From contig JBGAGE010000003.1 in NCBI GenBank assembly GCA_044226865.1, positions 434,001 through 498,000 on the forward strand: DNA of 64,000 nucleotides, written 5' to 3'. The notes beneath the pieces were generated by a model, which saw only the letters and a program-made list of their open reading frames with translations, had not been told where the DNA came from and ran no database searches. Each line of letters begins with the position of its first letter. Positions within the stretch are counted from its first letter, which is position 1. The translations under genes were made by a program, and so were the position numbers. Below are positions 1-10,881 of this stretch, piece by piece. The stretch is from TMP-86 sp044226865 (GTDB lineage: Bacteria; Pseudomonadota; Gammaproteobacteria; Steroidobacterales; Steroidobacteraceae).

Positions 1-4
1 GCGC

Positions 5-1831
5 CTATGCGGAAGAGGATGAAGGTTCGGCCATTTTTCTGAATGTCGGGCTGCTTTGGAGCAGTTGATCGTAACTGCCCTGCGCCACCACGCGACCCAG
101 CGATAGCTCGATCACCCTGTCGCAGCGGCGAACCGTGGTGAGGCGATGGGCGATGATCAGGATGGTCAGATCGCGCCCGGCGGCGTTCAGCGAATCCATG
201 ACCAACTGCTCGGTGGCATTGTCCAAGGCGCTGGTGGCCTCGTCCAACACCAGAACGCCGGCCTGCTTGTACAATGCGCGCGCAATGCCGATGCGTTGCC
301 GCTGCCCCCCCGACAGGCGAACGCCACGTTCGCCCACCAAGGCGTCGTAGCCCCCCTCGCGGCTCTCGATGAAGTCCGCGATCTGTGCCCGCCGCGCCGC
401 TTCGCGCACCCGTTCGATGTCGATCGACCCGCGCTCGATGCCGAACGCGATGTTCTCGGCAATGGTGCTGTCGGAAAGATAGATGCTTTGCGGAACATGC
501 GCGATGCCGCGTTGCCAGGAACGCACCCGGGCACCCTCGACCACCTGTCCGTCGACCAGCAATTGACCCTCGAGAGGGGCCAGCAGCCCCATGAGCAGGT
601 CCAACAGCGTGCTCTTGCCGCTGCCGGTCGCGCCCACGAATCCAACGTGTTCGCCTTTCCGGATGGTGAGATCGATTCCATCGAGCACCCAGGGACCGGT
701 TGGCGCGTATCGGAATCGGACCCCATCGAATCGAATGACGTCGCGAAACTGCAATGGCGTTGCCGGTGATGCGGTCATTTCCTCGGGCACGGGCTGGTCG
801 AGCAGCAGCACCGTGTCGCGCAACGAGGCTTGACTCCCTGCGATCGTGGCCCAGGCATTGTAGCCCTGCTGGAGCACGGGCATCAGCCGCTGCGCGCCCA
901 GGACGAGCGCGGCAAGCACGGGCACCGCCCGCGAGACGCCGCCGGGTTCACGGCTTAGTTCGAACGCGATGACCGCGATCATCACCATGCCGAATGCCTC
1001 GATGACGAAGCGCGGACTTTGCGCGATGAATACGTTGTTTCCAAGTGCGCGCCGCAGCGCTTGATCGGCGCGGCGGTAGATGTCGCAGTACAGGGGCTGG
1101 GTGCCATCGAGCAGTACGTCGCGGATGCCGCCCAATCCTTCCTGCAACGCCTTGACCAACTGCGTCTGCTGATGTGCGATCTGCCGGCTGTTGTTTATCA
1201 GCCGCCGGCGTGAAAACCAGGTGATCAGCGCATATCCTCCTCCGAACCCTGCGCTCGAGAGCAACGCGACCAACGGGTTGATGACGATCAACGCCGTGGT
1301 CAGTGCTATCAGCAGCACCAATGAACTCAACAACGTAAGCGTGGGCAGCAACACCCCGAGCACCGCCCCCCCCACCTTGTTGGTGATGCCACTGATGACT
1401 TCGCCGGTGCTGCGCGACAGATGAACGCCATAGGGCTGGTAAAGGGTGCGACGGTAGACCTCCAGGCTCAGGTCCGCACCTGCGGCAAATGTGAACCGTG
1501 TGCTCACCCACAGCAGCAGGACCCTGATGGCCCCGGCCAGCAGGGCAGCGCTCACGAATGCAACGGTCAGCGGCGCCACCAGGCCCTTGGGCGAATCGAT
1601 GCCCAGCGCCTGCGCTACCGCGGCGACGGGCGCGCGCTCCCAGACCAACTCCGGCGCGGCGAGTGCGGCGACGAACGGCAGCACGGCTCCGAGGCTCACC
1701 ACTTCAGCGATCGCAGCGACGAACATCAACGCCACAATGAGAATCACTTGGCGCCGGCGCTTGGGACCCAGGTGCCGAAAGAGCCGCCGCAGCAGCTCAC
1801 CATAGCCCGCGGAGACGTCAGGCGCGGTCAC
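5..1831 (-). CDS. MsbA/PglK-like ABC transporter, fused membrane and ATPase domains
   Basis: This 608-residue half-transporter has an N-terminal six-helix type exporter domain (about residues 20-330) and a C-terminal nucleotide-binding domain. Visible motifs are Walker A GATGSGKST near residue 399, signature LSGGQRQR near 506, Walker B VLVLDEATSALD and the H-loop IIAHRL. The family includes lipid A, lipid-linked oligosaccharide and polysaccharide flippases or exporters. It is the last gene in the window of the polysaccharide operon, and its GTG start overlaps the wzz stop (GTGA), so translation is probably coupled. Flipping a lipid-linked glycan is the likeliest role; the substrate is not known. 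Confidence 0.85.
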   Translation of the reverse strand: MTAPDVSAGYGELLRRLFRHLGPKRRRQVILIVALMFVAAIAEVVSLGAVLPFVAALAAPELVWERAPVAAVAQALGIDSPKGLVAPLTVAFVSAALLAGAIRVLLLWVSTRFTFAAGADLSLEVYRRTLYQPYGVHLSRSTGEVISGITNKVGGAVLGVLLPTLTLLSSLVLLIALTTALIVINPLVALLSSAGFGGGYALITWFSRRRLINNSRQIAHQQTQLVKALQEGLGGIRDVLLDGTQPLYCDIYRRADQALRRALGNNVFIAQSPRFVIEAFGMVMIAVIAFELSREPGGVSRAVPVLAALVLGAQRLMPVLQQGYNAWATIAGSQASLRDTVLLLDQPVPEEMTASPATPLQFRDVIRFDGVRFRYAPTGPWVLDGIDLTIRKGEHVGFVGATGSGKSTLLDLLMGLLAPLEGQLLVDGQVVEGARVRSWQRGIAHVPQSIYLSDSTIAENIAFGIERGSIDIERVREAARRAQIADFIESREGGYDALVGERGVRLSGGQRQRIGIARALYKQAGVLVLDEATSALDNATEQLVMDSLNAAGRDLTILIIAHRLTTVRRCDRVIELSLGRVVAQGSYDQLLQSSPTFRKMAEPSSSSA

Positions 1832-2676
1832 TTGATGGCTTTCTTCCCTTGATAGGTCTCGAATGCGAATGCGACCAGCGTCCCGAACAGGAAGCCCAGC
1901 ACCATTCCGGATAACACCATCAAGGTGCGCTTGGGACTATAGCGGACCTCGGGAACGACGGCCGGATCGACCACGCGGAAGGCGTATTCCTTGCGGGCGT
2001 TGGCCAGCATCAGCGTCTTGGTCTCGCTCTCGATCAAGTTGTATAGGGCTTTCTGGATCTCCACCGAGCTCGTCTGGGTGATTTGCTTGTTCAAGTAAGC
2101 GATGTTTCGCGTGGATTCTGCCAGAGCCTTCTGTCGCACGATTTCATTGGCCAGCGACACAAGGCCGTTCGCCCACTGCGCCGCGAGGACCGGATCGGTC
2201 CAATCGACGGTGATGCTGGTCTGGTCCTTGCGGGTATCCTCGTGGACGTCGACCACCTGTTCCTGGAACCGCTTCACCGCGAACCACAGCGTCGCGCGCT
2301 TTCCCGTGTCCTTGGTCAATGCCGCCACGAGGTTCTGACTGCGCACGAACTGCTCGAGCAGATAGCGGGAAGAAAGCACGCCCTGCGCACGCGGATCCCC
2401 GCGGCTTGCGCCAAGATTGAATCCCGCGAGGCCGGCCAAGCCGCCGAGCTGACCGGAAAGGCCGGCCGCGCCACCCAGGGAGTTGTCCTGGACTTCCGTC
2501 ACCACCACCTCGCCGCGATAGATCTCCTTGGCGGTCAGCGCCAGCACCACCGCGGCAACCGCGAACAGGAGGACACCCGCGCCGATGATGTAGCGGCGGC
2601 GCCAGATGAATTGAATGATCGCTACGACGTCGACGCCGTCACGCAGCCCCTCCGTCGACGATTGATTGGCACTCAC
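1828..2676 (-). CDS. Wzz-family chain-length determinant-like protein
   Basis: This 282-residue inner-membrane protein has the Wzz layout. A short cytoplasmic N-terminus leads into a first membrane helix (about residues 32-51), then a periplasmic region, then a second helix near residues 252-272. A YSPKR motif precedes the second helix, as in Wzz/Wzc proteins. No Wzc-type tyrosine kinase domain follows, so it is a polysaccharide co-polymerase without kinase. The start is GTG with a G-rich ribosome site upstream. It lies between the Wza-like and ABC transporter genes, which supports a role in length control or export of the surface polysaccharide. Confidence 0.8.
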   Translation of the reverse strand: MSANQSSTEGLRDGVDVVAIIQFIWRRRYIIGAGVLLFAVAAVVLALTAKEIYRGEVVVTEVQDNSLGGAAGLSGQLGGLAGLAGFNLGASRGDPRAQGVLSSRYLLEQFVRSQNLVAALTKDTGKRATLWFAVKRFQEQVVDVHEDTRKDQTSITVDWTDPVLAAQWANGLVSLANEIVRQKALAESTRNIAYLNKQITQTSSVEIQKALYNLIESETKTLMLANARKEYAFRVVDPAVVPEVRYSPKRTLMVLSGMVLGFLFGTLVAFAFETYQGKKAIK

Positions 2677-2774
2677 ACCCTACCCCTTAGTTCTTACTGG
2701 CACTTCCCGCAGACGCTTGCCCGCTTCGCGCCGCGCTGCCCGCAGCGCCGCCTCGCGTTCGCAGGCGGACCGAC

Positions 2775-5672
2775 CTACAGCCGCCCGATCGCCGCCACCG
2801 ACACTGCCAGGTTGTAGATGATGGTGGTGACCGCCGTCCACAGAGGCAGCGGCCGGATGCGTTCGGCATCCAACGGTACGACTATGGTATCTCCCGGCTG
2901 GATACCAACCTGCGTGCCGCGGCGGAAAAACCCGCGGCGTTCGTTGGATAGCACGCTGCCGTTGGCCCGCACCACATAAATGCGCCGCTTGTCGGCCTTC
3001 TGGGTGATGCCGCCGCTCTTTGCGATATAGTCGTCGCGTGTGAGTCCCGGCTGCAAGATGTGCGACGTCGGGCTTTGCACCTCGCCGATGACCGTGACTT
3101 CCTGGGTCTGCTTCGGCACCATGAGCTTGTCGCCGTCCTTGAGCAGGACATCACCCTGGCCGCCCGGTGCGGCGCGCATCACCTGATTGATGTCGATGAC
3201 CAGGCGTCCCACCGGCTTGGTCTTGCGCAATTCCGAAATCAACTGCTGGCCTACGAGCAATGCTTGCGAAGGATTGGAGTTGTCCTTGGTGTTGGCCAAG
3301 GCCTGCAGGGACAGCGAGGTGAGATCGCTCTGGAAGCGATTGCTGAGCATTTCGATCTGCTCCTTCTCCCTGTCTTTCAGCACCTCGCGGGTGAAAATCG
3401 CGCCCTGCGCAAAGCTCAGGTTGGTGAGGCCGCCGGCGCGCTCCAGCACCGAGTGGAGCGTTTCCCCGCGTTGGATCGGGTATTTCCCAGGAAACCGGAC
3501 CTCGCCACTGACTTCGACGTTCGCCTGCTCATCCCACTCGGGGGTCTCCTTGATCATCAAATAATCGTAGGGCTGCAATTGCACGTCGGCCGCCGGGTTG
3601 CCGGCATGAATCGCGGCAAGATCGACCTTGACCAGATCCGTCTGGCGCGCCTCGCCGTTGACGACCTGATAACGGGTCAATTCAGCCGCACCGCCGTACG
3701 CCGCATCCTCGAGACTCCCGCCGGCACGGATCAGGTCGCTGACGCGCATGCCAGTTTCCAATGGATATTCGCCCGGCGCCTTGACACGCCCGCCCACGGT
3801 AACCAGCTTCGCGGGCGCGTCCAGCGTTCCCTGCAGTTTCAACTCCTTCAGGAGCGGCTCGACCACGCGCTCGCGATCGTTCGACAGGTCGAACACATAC
3901 AGCTGATCGCGTGGCATCAAGGCGACATCGGCGTCCGAGCCCCGGTGAGCGAGGGCCTGTTCCAGATCGGCCGATACGACCTCGATTTTCAGCGCCGGTG
4001 GCACCTGCCGACGGATCATCACGTAATGACGGTCGGCATTGGGGCGCAGCTCGTCCAAGCTGCCAATGACTTCGCTCACCCGCATGCCCGGGTGATAGCC
4101 GAATGACCCGGGCCGGAACACGTACCCGCTCAGGGTGACCGAGTCCTCGAGCACCGGGCGGATCGGCGAAATGTGCAGCTTGTCGCCATTGCCCACGACT
4201 ACACTCTTCGCGGCATCTGCGGACAGGTCGACGCTCTGCGTCACCCTCTGCCGCGAGGCATTGATGAGTTCGATCGAAACCCGGCTGGAATCGGCCTCCG
4301 GCGTCAACCCGCCTGCAAGGGCGACCACCTCCGCCACACTCTTTTCGTTCTTGAGCTCGTAGACTGCAGGCCTGCGCACTTCGCCGTTGACCGACACCGT
4401 CTTGCCGATCGGCGGAATCAGGATCACATCGCCCGGCAGCAAATGGCGATCACCGCTGGTGTCGCCATGCAAAAGCAGATCGTACAGGTCGAGCTCGGTA
4501 ACCAGCCGGCCATTGCGCTTCAATTGCACGTGCCGCAACGAGCCGATCTTCTTCACTCCACCGCTGGCAAACAGGGCATTCGTCACCGTGGACAAACCGC
4601 TGACCGCGTACGAACCGGGTTGCTCGGCCTCGCCGACGACCATCACGCGTATGGTTCGAAGATCGCCCAGCGACACGCTGACTTGGTTGCCGATCATCTG
4701 CTTTCTGACGCGGCCTTCGATCAGGGCGCGTGCGCGATCGAAGGTTAAACCTGCGACCGAGATCGGACCAAGCTTGGGGAATTGGACCCGCCCATCGCGA
4801 TCGACGTCCAGGTTATAGGTCGCAGGGTCGCGCCCATATATCTGCACGTCGAACGAATCACCCGGCCCAAGGATGTAATCGTCGGGTACAGGAATGTCGG
4901 TGGCCGGGGCGAAAGTGCTTGGATAACCCTCGAACAGATCGTAGCCAAACGGCTTCAGGGCGGCATCGTCGAATTGCGCCAATCGCAACAGCTTGACGGT
5001 GACGAGGTAATCGGCCAGCGCCGGATCCGCCGCGACCCGGTCGGTAGCCTCGCTGGCTGTAAGCCCCGCCAGCGGAATGGCCGGCAAGCCCGGCACTTCC
5101 AGCACACCGAAGCGATTCAGCCGGTACGGATTACCTTTGGAGATCCGCGACTGAAATTCCTCGGCTTTCGCCTTTTCGGCGTCGGTTCGCTTATCTTCGA
5201 GCGCCACCCTGTCCGTCTGCGTTCCGGCCAAACCTGCGGCGGCAGACGGGTTTCCGGGAGCCGTGGCGGCCGCGGCCTTCGCATCCGCATTCGCGTTCGC
5301 GATCTGCTTCTCGTCGTATTTGGAGATCAGTTCGACCAGCACCGTGTCGTTGGGCGCCAGTTCCGGATCCTCGTCCTTGGCGCGCAGATAGCGCCCGTCG
5401 CGCGTCTTGTCGATCGGCTGGAGCTGCTTTCCCGGCGAACTCTGCGGAATGTCCGTGCGCCGGCCATTGGCCTTGCCTGCCGAAGTATCGCCGCCGCCCT
5501 TGCCGAGGACCCCCTGCAGGATGGCGTCCTGTTGATCCTTGGGCAGGTTCTTGAACACATCCATCTGTTGCTGCGTGGGTGCCGTCTGCGCCCCGAGTTG
5601 CAGGGCGAACAGCGTCAGCAAGGCCGAGGCCATCAAGGTGGCCACACGGGCCCAAAGGCGCCGGTTCATCAT
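2775..5672 (-). CDS. Large SLBB-domain polysaccharide export protein (Wza-like)
   Basis: This is a 965-residue secreted protein with a signal peptide over about residues 1-29. A polysaccharide-export domain begins near residue 265 (YILGPGDSFDVQIYG). It is followed by repeated SLBB beta-grasp units, recognisable by recurring V-x-G-E-V/A-x-x-P-G-x-Y segments. Wza itself is about 380 residues, so this protein has many more SLBB repeats. The start has two consecutive ATGs. The C-terminus (IIYNLAVSVAAIGRL) is hydrophobic. It probably forms the periplasmic and outer-membrane conduit for the glycan made by the upstream sugar-nucleotide genes and works with the Wzz-like and ABC proteins. No lipobox cysteine is seen, unlike classical Wza. 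Confidence 0.8.
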   Translation of the reverse strand: MMNRRLWARVATLMASALLTLFALQLGAQTAPTQQQMDVFKNLPKDQQDAILQGVLGKGGGDTSAGKANGRRTDIPQSSPGKQLQPIDKTRDGRYLRAKDEDPELAPNDTVLVELISKYDEKQIANANADAKAAAATAPGNPSAAAGLAGTQTDRVALEDKRTDAEKAKAEEFQSRISKGNPYRLNRFGVLEVPGLPAIPLAGLTASEATDRVAADPALADYLVTVKLLRLAQFDDAALKPFGYDLFEGYPSTFAPATDIPVPDDYILGPGDSFDVQIYGRDPATYNLDVDRDGRVQFPKLGPISVAGLTFDRARALIEGRVRKQMIGNQVSVSLGDLRTIRVMVVGEAEQPGSYAVSGLSTVTNALFASGGVKKIGSLRHVQLKRNGRLVTELDLYDLLLHGDTSGDRHLLPGDVILIPPIGKTVSVNGEVRRPAVYELKNEKSVAEVVALAGGLTPEADSSRVSIELINASRQRVTQSVDLSADAAKSVVVGNGDKLHISPIRPVLEDSVTLSGYVFRPGSFGYHPGMRVSEVIGSLDELRPNADRHYVMIRRQVPPALKIEVVSADLEQALAHRGSDADVALMPRDQLYVFDLSNDRERVVEPLLKELKLQGTLDAPAKLVTVGGRVKAPGEYPLETGMRVSDLIRAGGSLEDAAYGGAAELTRYQVVNGEARQTDLVKVDLAAIHAGNPAADVQLQPYDYLMIKETPEWDEQANVEVSGEVRFPGKYPIQRGETLHSVLERAGGLTNLSFAQGAIFTREVLKDREKEQIEMLSNRFQSDLTSLSLQALANTKDNSNPSQALLVGQQLISELRKTKPVGRLVIDINQVMRAAPGGQGDVLLKDGDKLMVPKQTQEVTVIGEVQSPTSHILQPGLTRDDYIAKSGGITQKADKRRIYVVRANGSVLSNERRGFFRRGTQVGIQPGDTIVVPLDAERIRPLPLWTAVTTIIYNLAVSVAAIGRL

Positions 5673-5791
5673 TTCGTCGAAAACAACAAGGAGAAACCCT
5701 CAGAGCAACGCGTTGCACGTGCGCGCATCATAGCCTTGCGGGGCGATGCGATTCAAACCAGCGGCAGGCGCGAGCAGGTCCTGGAACCCTG

Positions 5792-6916
5792 TCACCGGGC
5801 GGTTCTGGCGGCGTAATTGGCCTGCACCCATCGGGCGTAGTCAGGACCCAGCAAGGACTGCCACCAATCCTGATTCGTGAGGTACCAATCGATGGTGTCG
5901 GCAAGACCGCGCCGCAGATCGAACGACGGCATATAGCCAAGTTCGGAGCGCGCCTTGCGGTGGTCGATGCCATAGCGCCGGTCATGGCCCGGGCGGTCGG
6001 TGACGTGAACGATCAGGTCGGCGGCACGCCCGCCGCGCGCCGGCGGGGATTCGGCAAACACCTCGCGCAGCTCGGGCCGGCGGCTGAAGATGTCATCCAT
6101 CTGGCCGCACAGGAGCTTGACGAGCTCGATATTGGCGATCTCGCCGTCCCCACCGATGTTGTAGACCTCGCCGGCCCTTCCGCCCTGGAGGACCCTGTCG
6201 ATCGCGCGGCAATGATCCTGAACGTGCAGCCAGTCGCGCACCTGCAGGCCATCGCCGTACACCGGCAGCGGCTTGCCCGCCAGGATATTGACGATCAGGA
6301 GCGGGATGAGCTTCTCCGGGAACTGATACGGGCCGTAGTTGTTGGAACAATTGGTGAGCGTCGTGTTCAGGCCATAGGTTTCACGGTAGGCGCGCACCAG
6401 GTGATCCGAGCCCGCCTTGCTGGCCGAATACGGTGAATTGGGCGCGTACGGCGTGCGCTCATGGAAGGGCGGATCCTCCGGCCCCAGCGACCCGTACACC
6501 TCATCGGTGGACACGTGATGGAAACGATGCGCGGGGACGATGGGCTGCGTGAGCCAGCAGCGCCGCGCGACCTTCAGCAAGGCGTGCGTGCCCACGACAT
6601 TGGTGCGGATGAAATCATCGGGCCCCAGGATGGAACGGTCCACGTGCGATTCGGCCGCGAAGTGCACGATGCAGTCGATGCGATGACGGCGCAGCAGATC
6701 TTCGCTCAGCGCTTCATCGCAGATGTCCCCGCGCACCAACTCGAATCGGGCATCACGCTCGAGACCGGCGAGGTTCTGCGGATTGCCGGCATAAGTGAAC
6801 GCATCCAGCACGATCACCCGCCCTTCGCCGCCGCGCGCCAACCAATGGCGCACGAAGTTGGCGCCGATGAAGCCGGCGCCGCCGGTGATGAGCAGGTTAT
6901 GCGGAACGTAGCCCAT
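5792..6916 (-). CDS. rfbB: dTDP-glucose 4,6-dehydratase
   Basis: The 374-residue protein is an extended short-chain dehydrogenase that converts dTDP-glucose to dTDP-4-keto-6-deoxyglucose, the second step of dTDP-rhamnose synthesis. The NAD-binding motif TGGAGFIG is near residue 11, the substrate and catalytic region VSTDEVYG lies further on, and the catalytic YSASK motif follows. The gene overlaps the end of rfbD by 20 bases and is the last of the rfbACDB set. The order A-C-D-B differs from the enterobacterial B-D-A-C order but all four steps are present. Confidence 0.95.
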   Translation of the reverse strand: MGYVPHNLLITGGAGFIGANFVRHWLARGGEGRVIVLDAFTYAGNPQNLAGLERDARFELVRGDICDEALSEDLLRRHRIDCIVHFAAESHVDRSILGPDDFIRTNVVGTHALLKVARRCWLTQPIVPAHRFHHVSTDEVYGSLGPEDPPFHERTPYAPNSPYSASKAGSDHLVRAYRETYGLNTTLTNCSNNYGPYQFPEKLIPLLIVNILAGKPLPVYGDGLQVRDWLHVQDHCRAIDRVLQGGRAGEVYNIGGDGEIANIELVKLLCGQMDDIFSRRPELREVFAESPPARGGRAADLIVHVTDRPGHDRRYGIDHRKARSELGYMPSFDLRRGLADTIDWYLTNQDWWQSLLGPDYARWVQANYAARTAR

Positions 6917-7760
6917 CGAGCATGGTCCTCAAGTGCGCGCGCCAATGCGTGGGTGTGAGCCCGGTGGCTGCCAGCGTGTGGCGCGAATCCAGCACGCTGA
7001 AAGGCGGCCGCACGGCCCGCGTCGGATACTCGGCCGTGGCAATCGGGATCACGGGAACGGCCCTCGGCAGCAAACCGCGCAGCAGCGCTTCTTCCTGGAT
7101 GGCCACGGCAAAATCATACCAACTGGCCACGCCCGCATCGCACCAATGGTGGATGCCGCCGGGGGGCGCCGCCGCGATCAACGCCCAGATGGCGCGCGCC
7201 AGCCCGCCCGCGAAGGTGGGCGAGCCGATCTGATCGCAGACCACGCGCACCTGCTCACGCTCACGCATGGCCTTGAGCATGGTGAGCACGAAATTGCGGC
7301 CCACGGCGGCGTACACCCAGGAGGTGCGCAGCACGATGGCGGAAGGGTCATCGAGCACATGCCGCTCGCCGGCAAGCTTGGTGCGGCCGTACACGCTCAA
7401 GGGATTGACCGGGCTTGCCGGCGTATAGGCTTTGCCGCCGCGGCCATCGAAGACGAAGTCCGTAGACAGGTGCAACAGGCGCGCGCCCGCCGCAGCCGCC
7501 GCCCTGGCAAGATTCCTGGCCGCATCTGCATTGACGGCCAGTGCGGTGGCGGGATCATCCTCCGCGGCATCCACCGCAGTGTAGGCGGCCGCGTTGACCA
7601 CCCAGGCCGGTCCTGCGGCGCGCACGCCGTCCGCCGTGGCGCGCGCATCCCGGATATCGAGTGCGGTGCGGTCCCACGCCACGCACTCCGCGCCGGCCGG
7701 CAGCGACCCCGCCACGGCACGTCCCACCTGCCCCGCCGCACCCAGCAGAAGAATCTTCAA
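6897..7760 (-). CDS. rfbD: dTDP-4-dehydrorhamnose reductase
   Basis: This 287-residue SDR enzyme reduces dTDP-4-dehydrorhamnose to dTDP-L-rhamnose. It begins LKILLLGAAGQVGRAV, a nucleotide-binding motif at the very N-terminus. A YGRTKLAGE motif carries the catalytic Tyr and Lys. I place the start at TTG 7760 because it overlaps the rfbC stop (TTGA), as do the other couplings in this operon, and because it gives the normal family length. A longer reading from 7844 would add 28 residues with no family similarity, read out of the rfbC coding region. Confidence 0.93.
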   Translation of the reverse strand: MKILLLGAAGQVGRAVAGSLPAGAECVAWDRTALDIRDARATADGVRAAGPAWVVNAAAYTAVDAAEDDPATALAVNADAARNLARAAAAAGARLLHLSTDFVFDGRGGKAYTPASPVNPLSVYGRTKLAGERHVLDDPSAIVLRTSWVYAAVGRNFVLTMLKAMREREQVRVVCDQIGSPTFAGGLARAIWALIAAAPPGGIHHWCDAGVASWYDFAVAIQEEALLRGLLPRAVPVIPIATAEYPTRAVRPPFSVLDSRHTLAATGLTPTHWRAHLRTMLDGLRSA

Positions 7761-8301
7761 GGGAACTTGTCCGCCGCGGCGAAGCCCTGGCCGCGGGTAT
7801 CCTTGGCCGACAGGAGAGGCTCGGTTCCCGGCGGCAGCGGCCACTCGATGCCCACCTCGGGATCATTCCAGGCCAGCGTACGCTCGTCCGGCGGGCTGTA
7901 GACGTCCGTGCATTTGTAGAGCAGGTCGGCGCTGTCGGAGGTCACCAGCACGCCATGCGCGAGGCCGGGCGGCACCCACAGCATGCGATGGTTGAGGTCC
8001 GACAGTTCCACGCCCCACCAGCGTCCGAAGCTCGGCGAAGACCGCCGCAAGTCCACCACGGCATCGAAGATCGCGCCGCGCGACACGCGCACCAGCTTGC
8101 CCTGCGGCCGGCCGACCTGAAAATGCATGCCGCGCAGCGTCCAACGCACCGAGCGGCTGTGATTGTCCTGCACGAAACGCGCGCCGATGCCGGCGGCGGC
8201 GAACTCGGCCTCGCGCCAGGTCTCGAGGAAGAAGCCGCGCGCATCGCCAAAAACGCTCGGTTCGATCAGCACGGCACCGTCGATGGGTGTGGCGGTGAAC
8301 T

Positions 8302-8305
<4 letters not shown>
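7757..8305 (-). CDS. rfbC: dTDP-4-dehydrorhamnose 3,5-epimerase
   Basis: The 182-residue RmlC-type cupin epimerises C3 and C5 of dTDP-4-keto-6-deoxyglucose. Motifs seen include FGDARGFFLETW, QDNHSRS, LRGMHFQ, the catalytic-region AIFDAVVDLR, and PPGLAHG. The start is ATG 8305, which overlaps the rfbA stop as ATGA. A longer in-frame reading to 8521 is only the shadow of rfbA. The protein has the usual family length. Confidence 0.95.
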
Positions 8306-9192
<887 letters not shown>

Positions 9193-9228
9193 GAACCGAC
9201 TCCCAGTCACCCTGACGAGGCGGAGAGT

Positions 9229-10860
9229 CTACGGTCTTTTTCTTGCAGCCGCGACGTAGGAAATCAATTCAGCCAACGCAGCAGAGCCAGGTCCCGTGGG
9301 TGCCACCTTGCCGGACATGGAAATACCGGAGGCCAGCTTCTTGCCCAGTTCCACGCCGAATTGATCGAAGGAATTGATGCCCCAGATGCAGCCCTGTACG
9401 AATATCTTGTGCTCGTACAACGCCAGCAGCGAGCCCAGCGCCCGCGCATCGGTTTGCTCGTACAGCAGCACCGAATTGGGCCGGTTGCCCTCGTGCACGC
9501 GGTGCGGCGCGAGCCGTGCGATTTCCGCTTCCGGCGCTTTCGCCACCTGCATGCTGGCGGCCACCTCGTCGGCATTCAGCCCGAAGGCGAAGGCCTGTGC
9601 CTGCGCGAAGCAATTCGACAGCGCCAGGTCCTGCGCCAGCATGTCGCCCCAGGAATTGCGCAGGGGCGCGATGAAATCCAACGCCGCGGTGGGTGTGCCC
9701 TGGTGCAGCATCTGAAAGAACGAGTGCTGCGCGTTCGAGCCGGGCTCGCCCCACACCACCGGCGCGGTCGGATAGTCCACGCGCATGCCGCCGAGGGTCA
9801 CCGACTTGCCGTTGCTCTCCATGTCCAGTTGCTGCAGGTAGGCCGGCAGCCGCGCCAGGCGCTGGTCGTAGGGCAGCACCGCCAGCGTCGGCAGCTTGAG
9901 GAAGCTGCGGTTCCACACCCCGATCAGACCCATCAGCACCGGCAGGTTGCGCTCGAACGGCGTGTCGCTGAAATGCCGGTCCATGGCGCTGGCGCCGGCC
10001 AGGAATTCCTCGAACAGCGGCGTGCCCAGGGTGAGCTCGGCCACCATGCCCACTGCCGACCACACCGAGTACCGGCCGCCGACCCAATCCCACATGGTGA
10101 AGCGCCGGTCGGGCGCGATGCCGAAGGCATCCATGGCGGCGGCGTTGGTGGATACGGCGACGAAATGCCGGGGCACCGCCGCCTCTCCCAGGCGCGAGGC
10201 CACCCAGTCGCGCGCCGCGCGGGCATTCGCCTGGGTTTCCTGCGTGGTGAAGGTCTTGGAGCAGACGATGATCAGCGTTTCGGCAGGATCGAGCTCGCGG
10301 GTGAGATCCTGCAGCTGGCTGCGGTCGACGTTGGAGACGAAGTGCGGCGTGATGCCGCCCGTGGCCTGGGCCTTCAAGGCATCGCACACCAGCAGCGGCC
10401 CGAGGTCCGAGCCACCGATGCCGATATTGACGACATGGCGGAAGGGCTTGCCGCTGGAACCGCATTGCACGCCGCCGCGGATGGCCGCGGCGAACGCGCT
10501 CAGCGCGCGGCGCGACTCCTGCACCTCGCGCTGCACCTCGGCGGAGCCGGCAAAGCCCGAGCGCAGCGCCGTATGCAGCACCGCGCGGCCCTCGGTGAGA
10601 TTGATGGGGTCGCCGCGGAACATGGCGGCGATACGTCCGGCGAGGTCCGCGTGGTTCGCCAGGCGCAGCAGGCCGTCCAGCACCTGCGTGGTGACGCGCT
10701 GTCGAGAATAGTCGAACAGCCAGCCTTCCGCCTGCAGGTGGAAGCGGCGCCAGCGGTCATCATCGGCGGCGAACAGCTCGCGCAACGGGGTGCGCGCGGC
10801 GTCCTGCGCAAGGTCGTCGAGGGATTTCCAGACCTGGGTCGAAGAAATCAGGGAGGTCAT
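9229..10860 (-). CDS. pgi: Glucose-6-phosphate isomerase
   Basis: The 543-residue protein interconverts glucose 6-phosphate and fructose 6-phosphate. Family signatures are present: NIGIGGSDLGP, the region WDWVGGRYSVWSAVG, the catalytic-His region GSNAQHSFFQMLHQG, and a C-terminal EHKIFVQG...NSFDQFGVELGK stretch. The gene sits between the UDP-sugar epimerase and rfbA on the same strand with short gaps (21 and 36 bases). That is an unusual place for a housekeeping glycolytic gene and suggests it feeds hexose phosphate into sugar-nucleotide synthesis. Confidence 0.96.
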   Translation of the reverse strand: MTSLISSTQVWKSLDDLAQDAARTPLRELFAADDDRWRRFHLQAEGWLFDYSRQRVTTQVLDGLLRLANHADLAGRIAAMFRGDPINLTEGRAVLHTALRSGFAGSAEVQREVQESRRALSAFAAAIRGGVQCGSSGKPFRHVVNIGIGGSDLGPLLVCDALKAQATGGITPHFVSNVDRSQLQDLTRELDPAETLIIVCSKTFTTQETQANARAARDWVASRLGEAAVPRHFVAVSTNAAAMDAFGIAPDRRFTMWDWVGGRYSVWSAVGMVAELTLGTPLFEEFLAGASAMDRHFSDTPFERNLPVLMGLIGVWNRSFLKLPTLAVLPYDQRLARLPAYLQQLDMESNGKSVTLGGMRVDYPTAPVVWGEPGSNAQHSFFQMLHQGTPTAALDFIAPLRNSWGDMLAQDLALSNCFAQAQAFAFGLNADEVAASMQVAKAPEAEIARLAPHRVHEGNRPNSVLLYEQTDARALGSLLALYEHKIFVQGCIWGINSFDQFGVELGKKLASGISMSGKVAPTGPGSAALAELISYVAAARKRP

Positions 10861-10881
10861 CGCGGCTGGGTGCGCTCTTTC

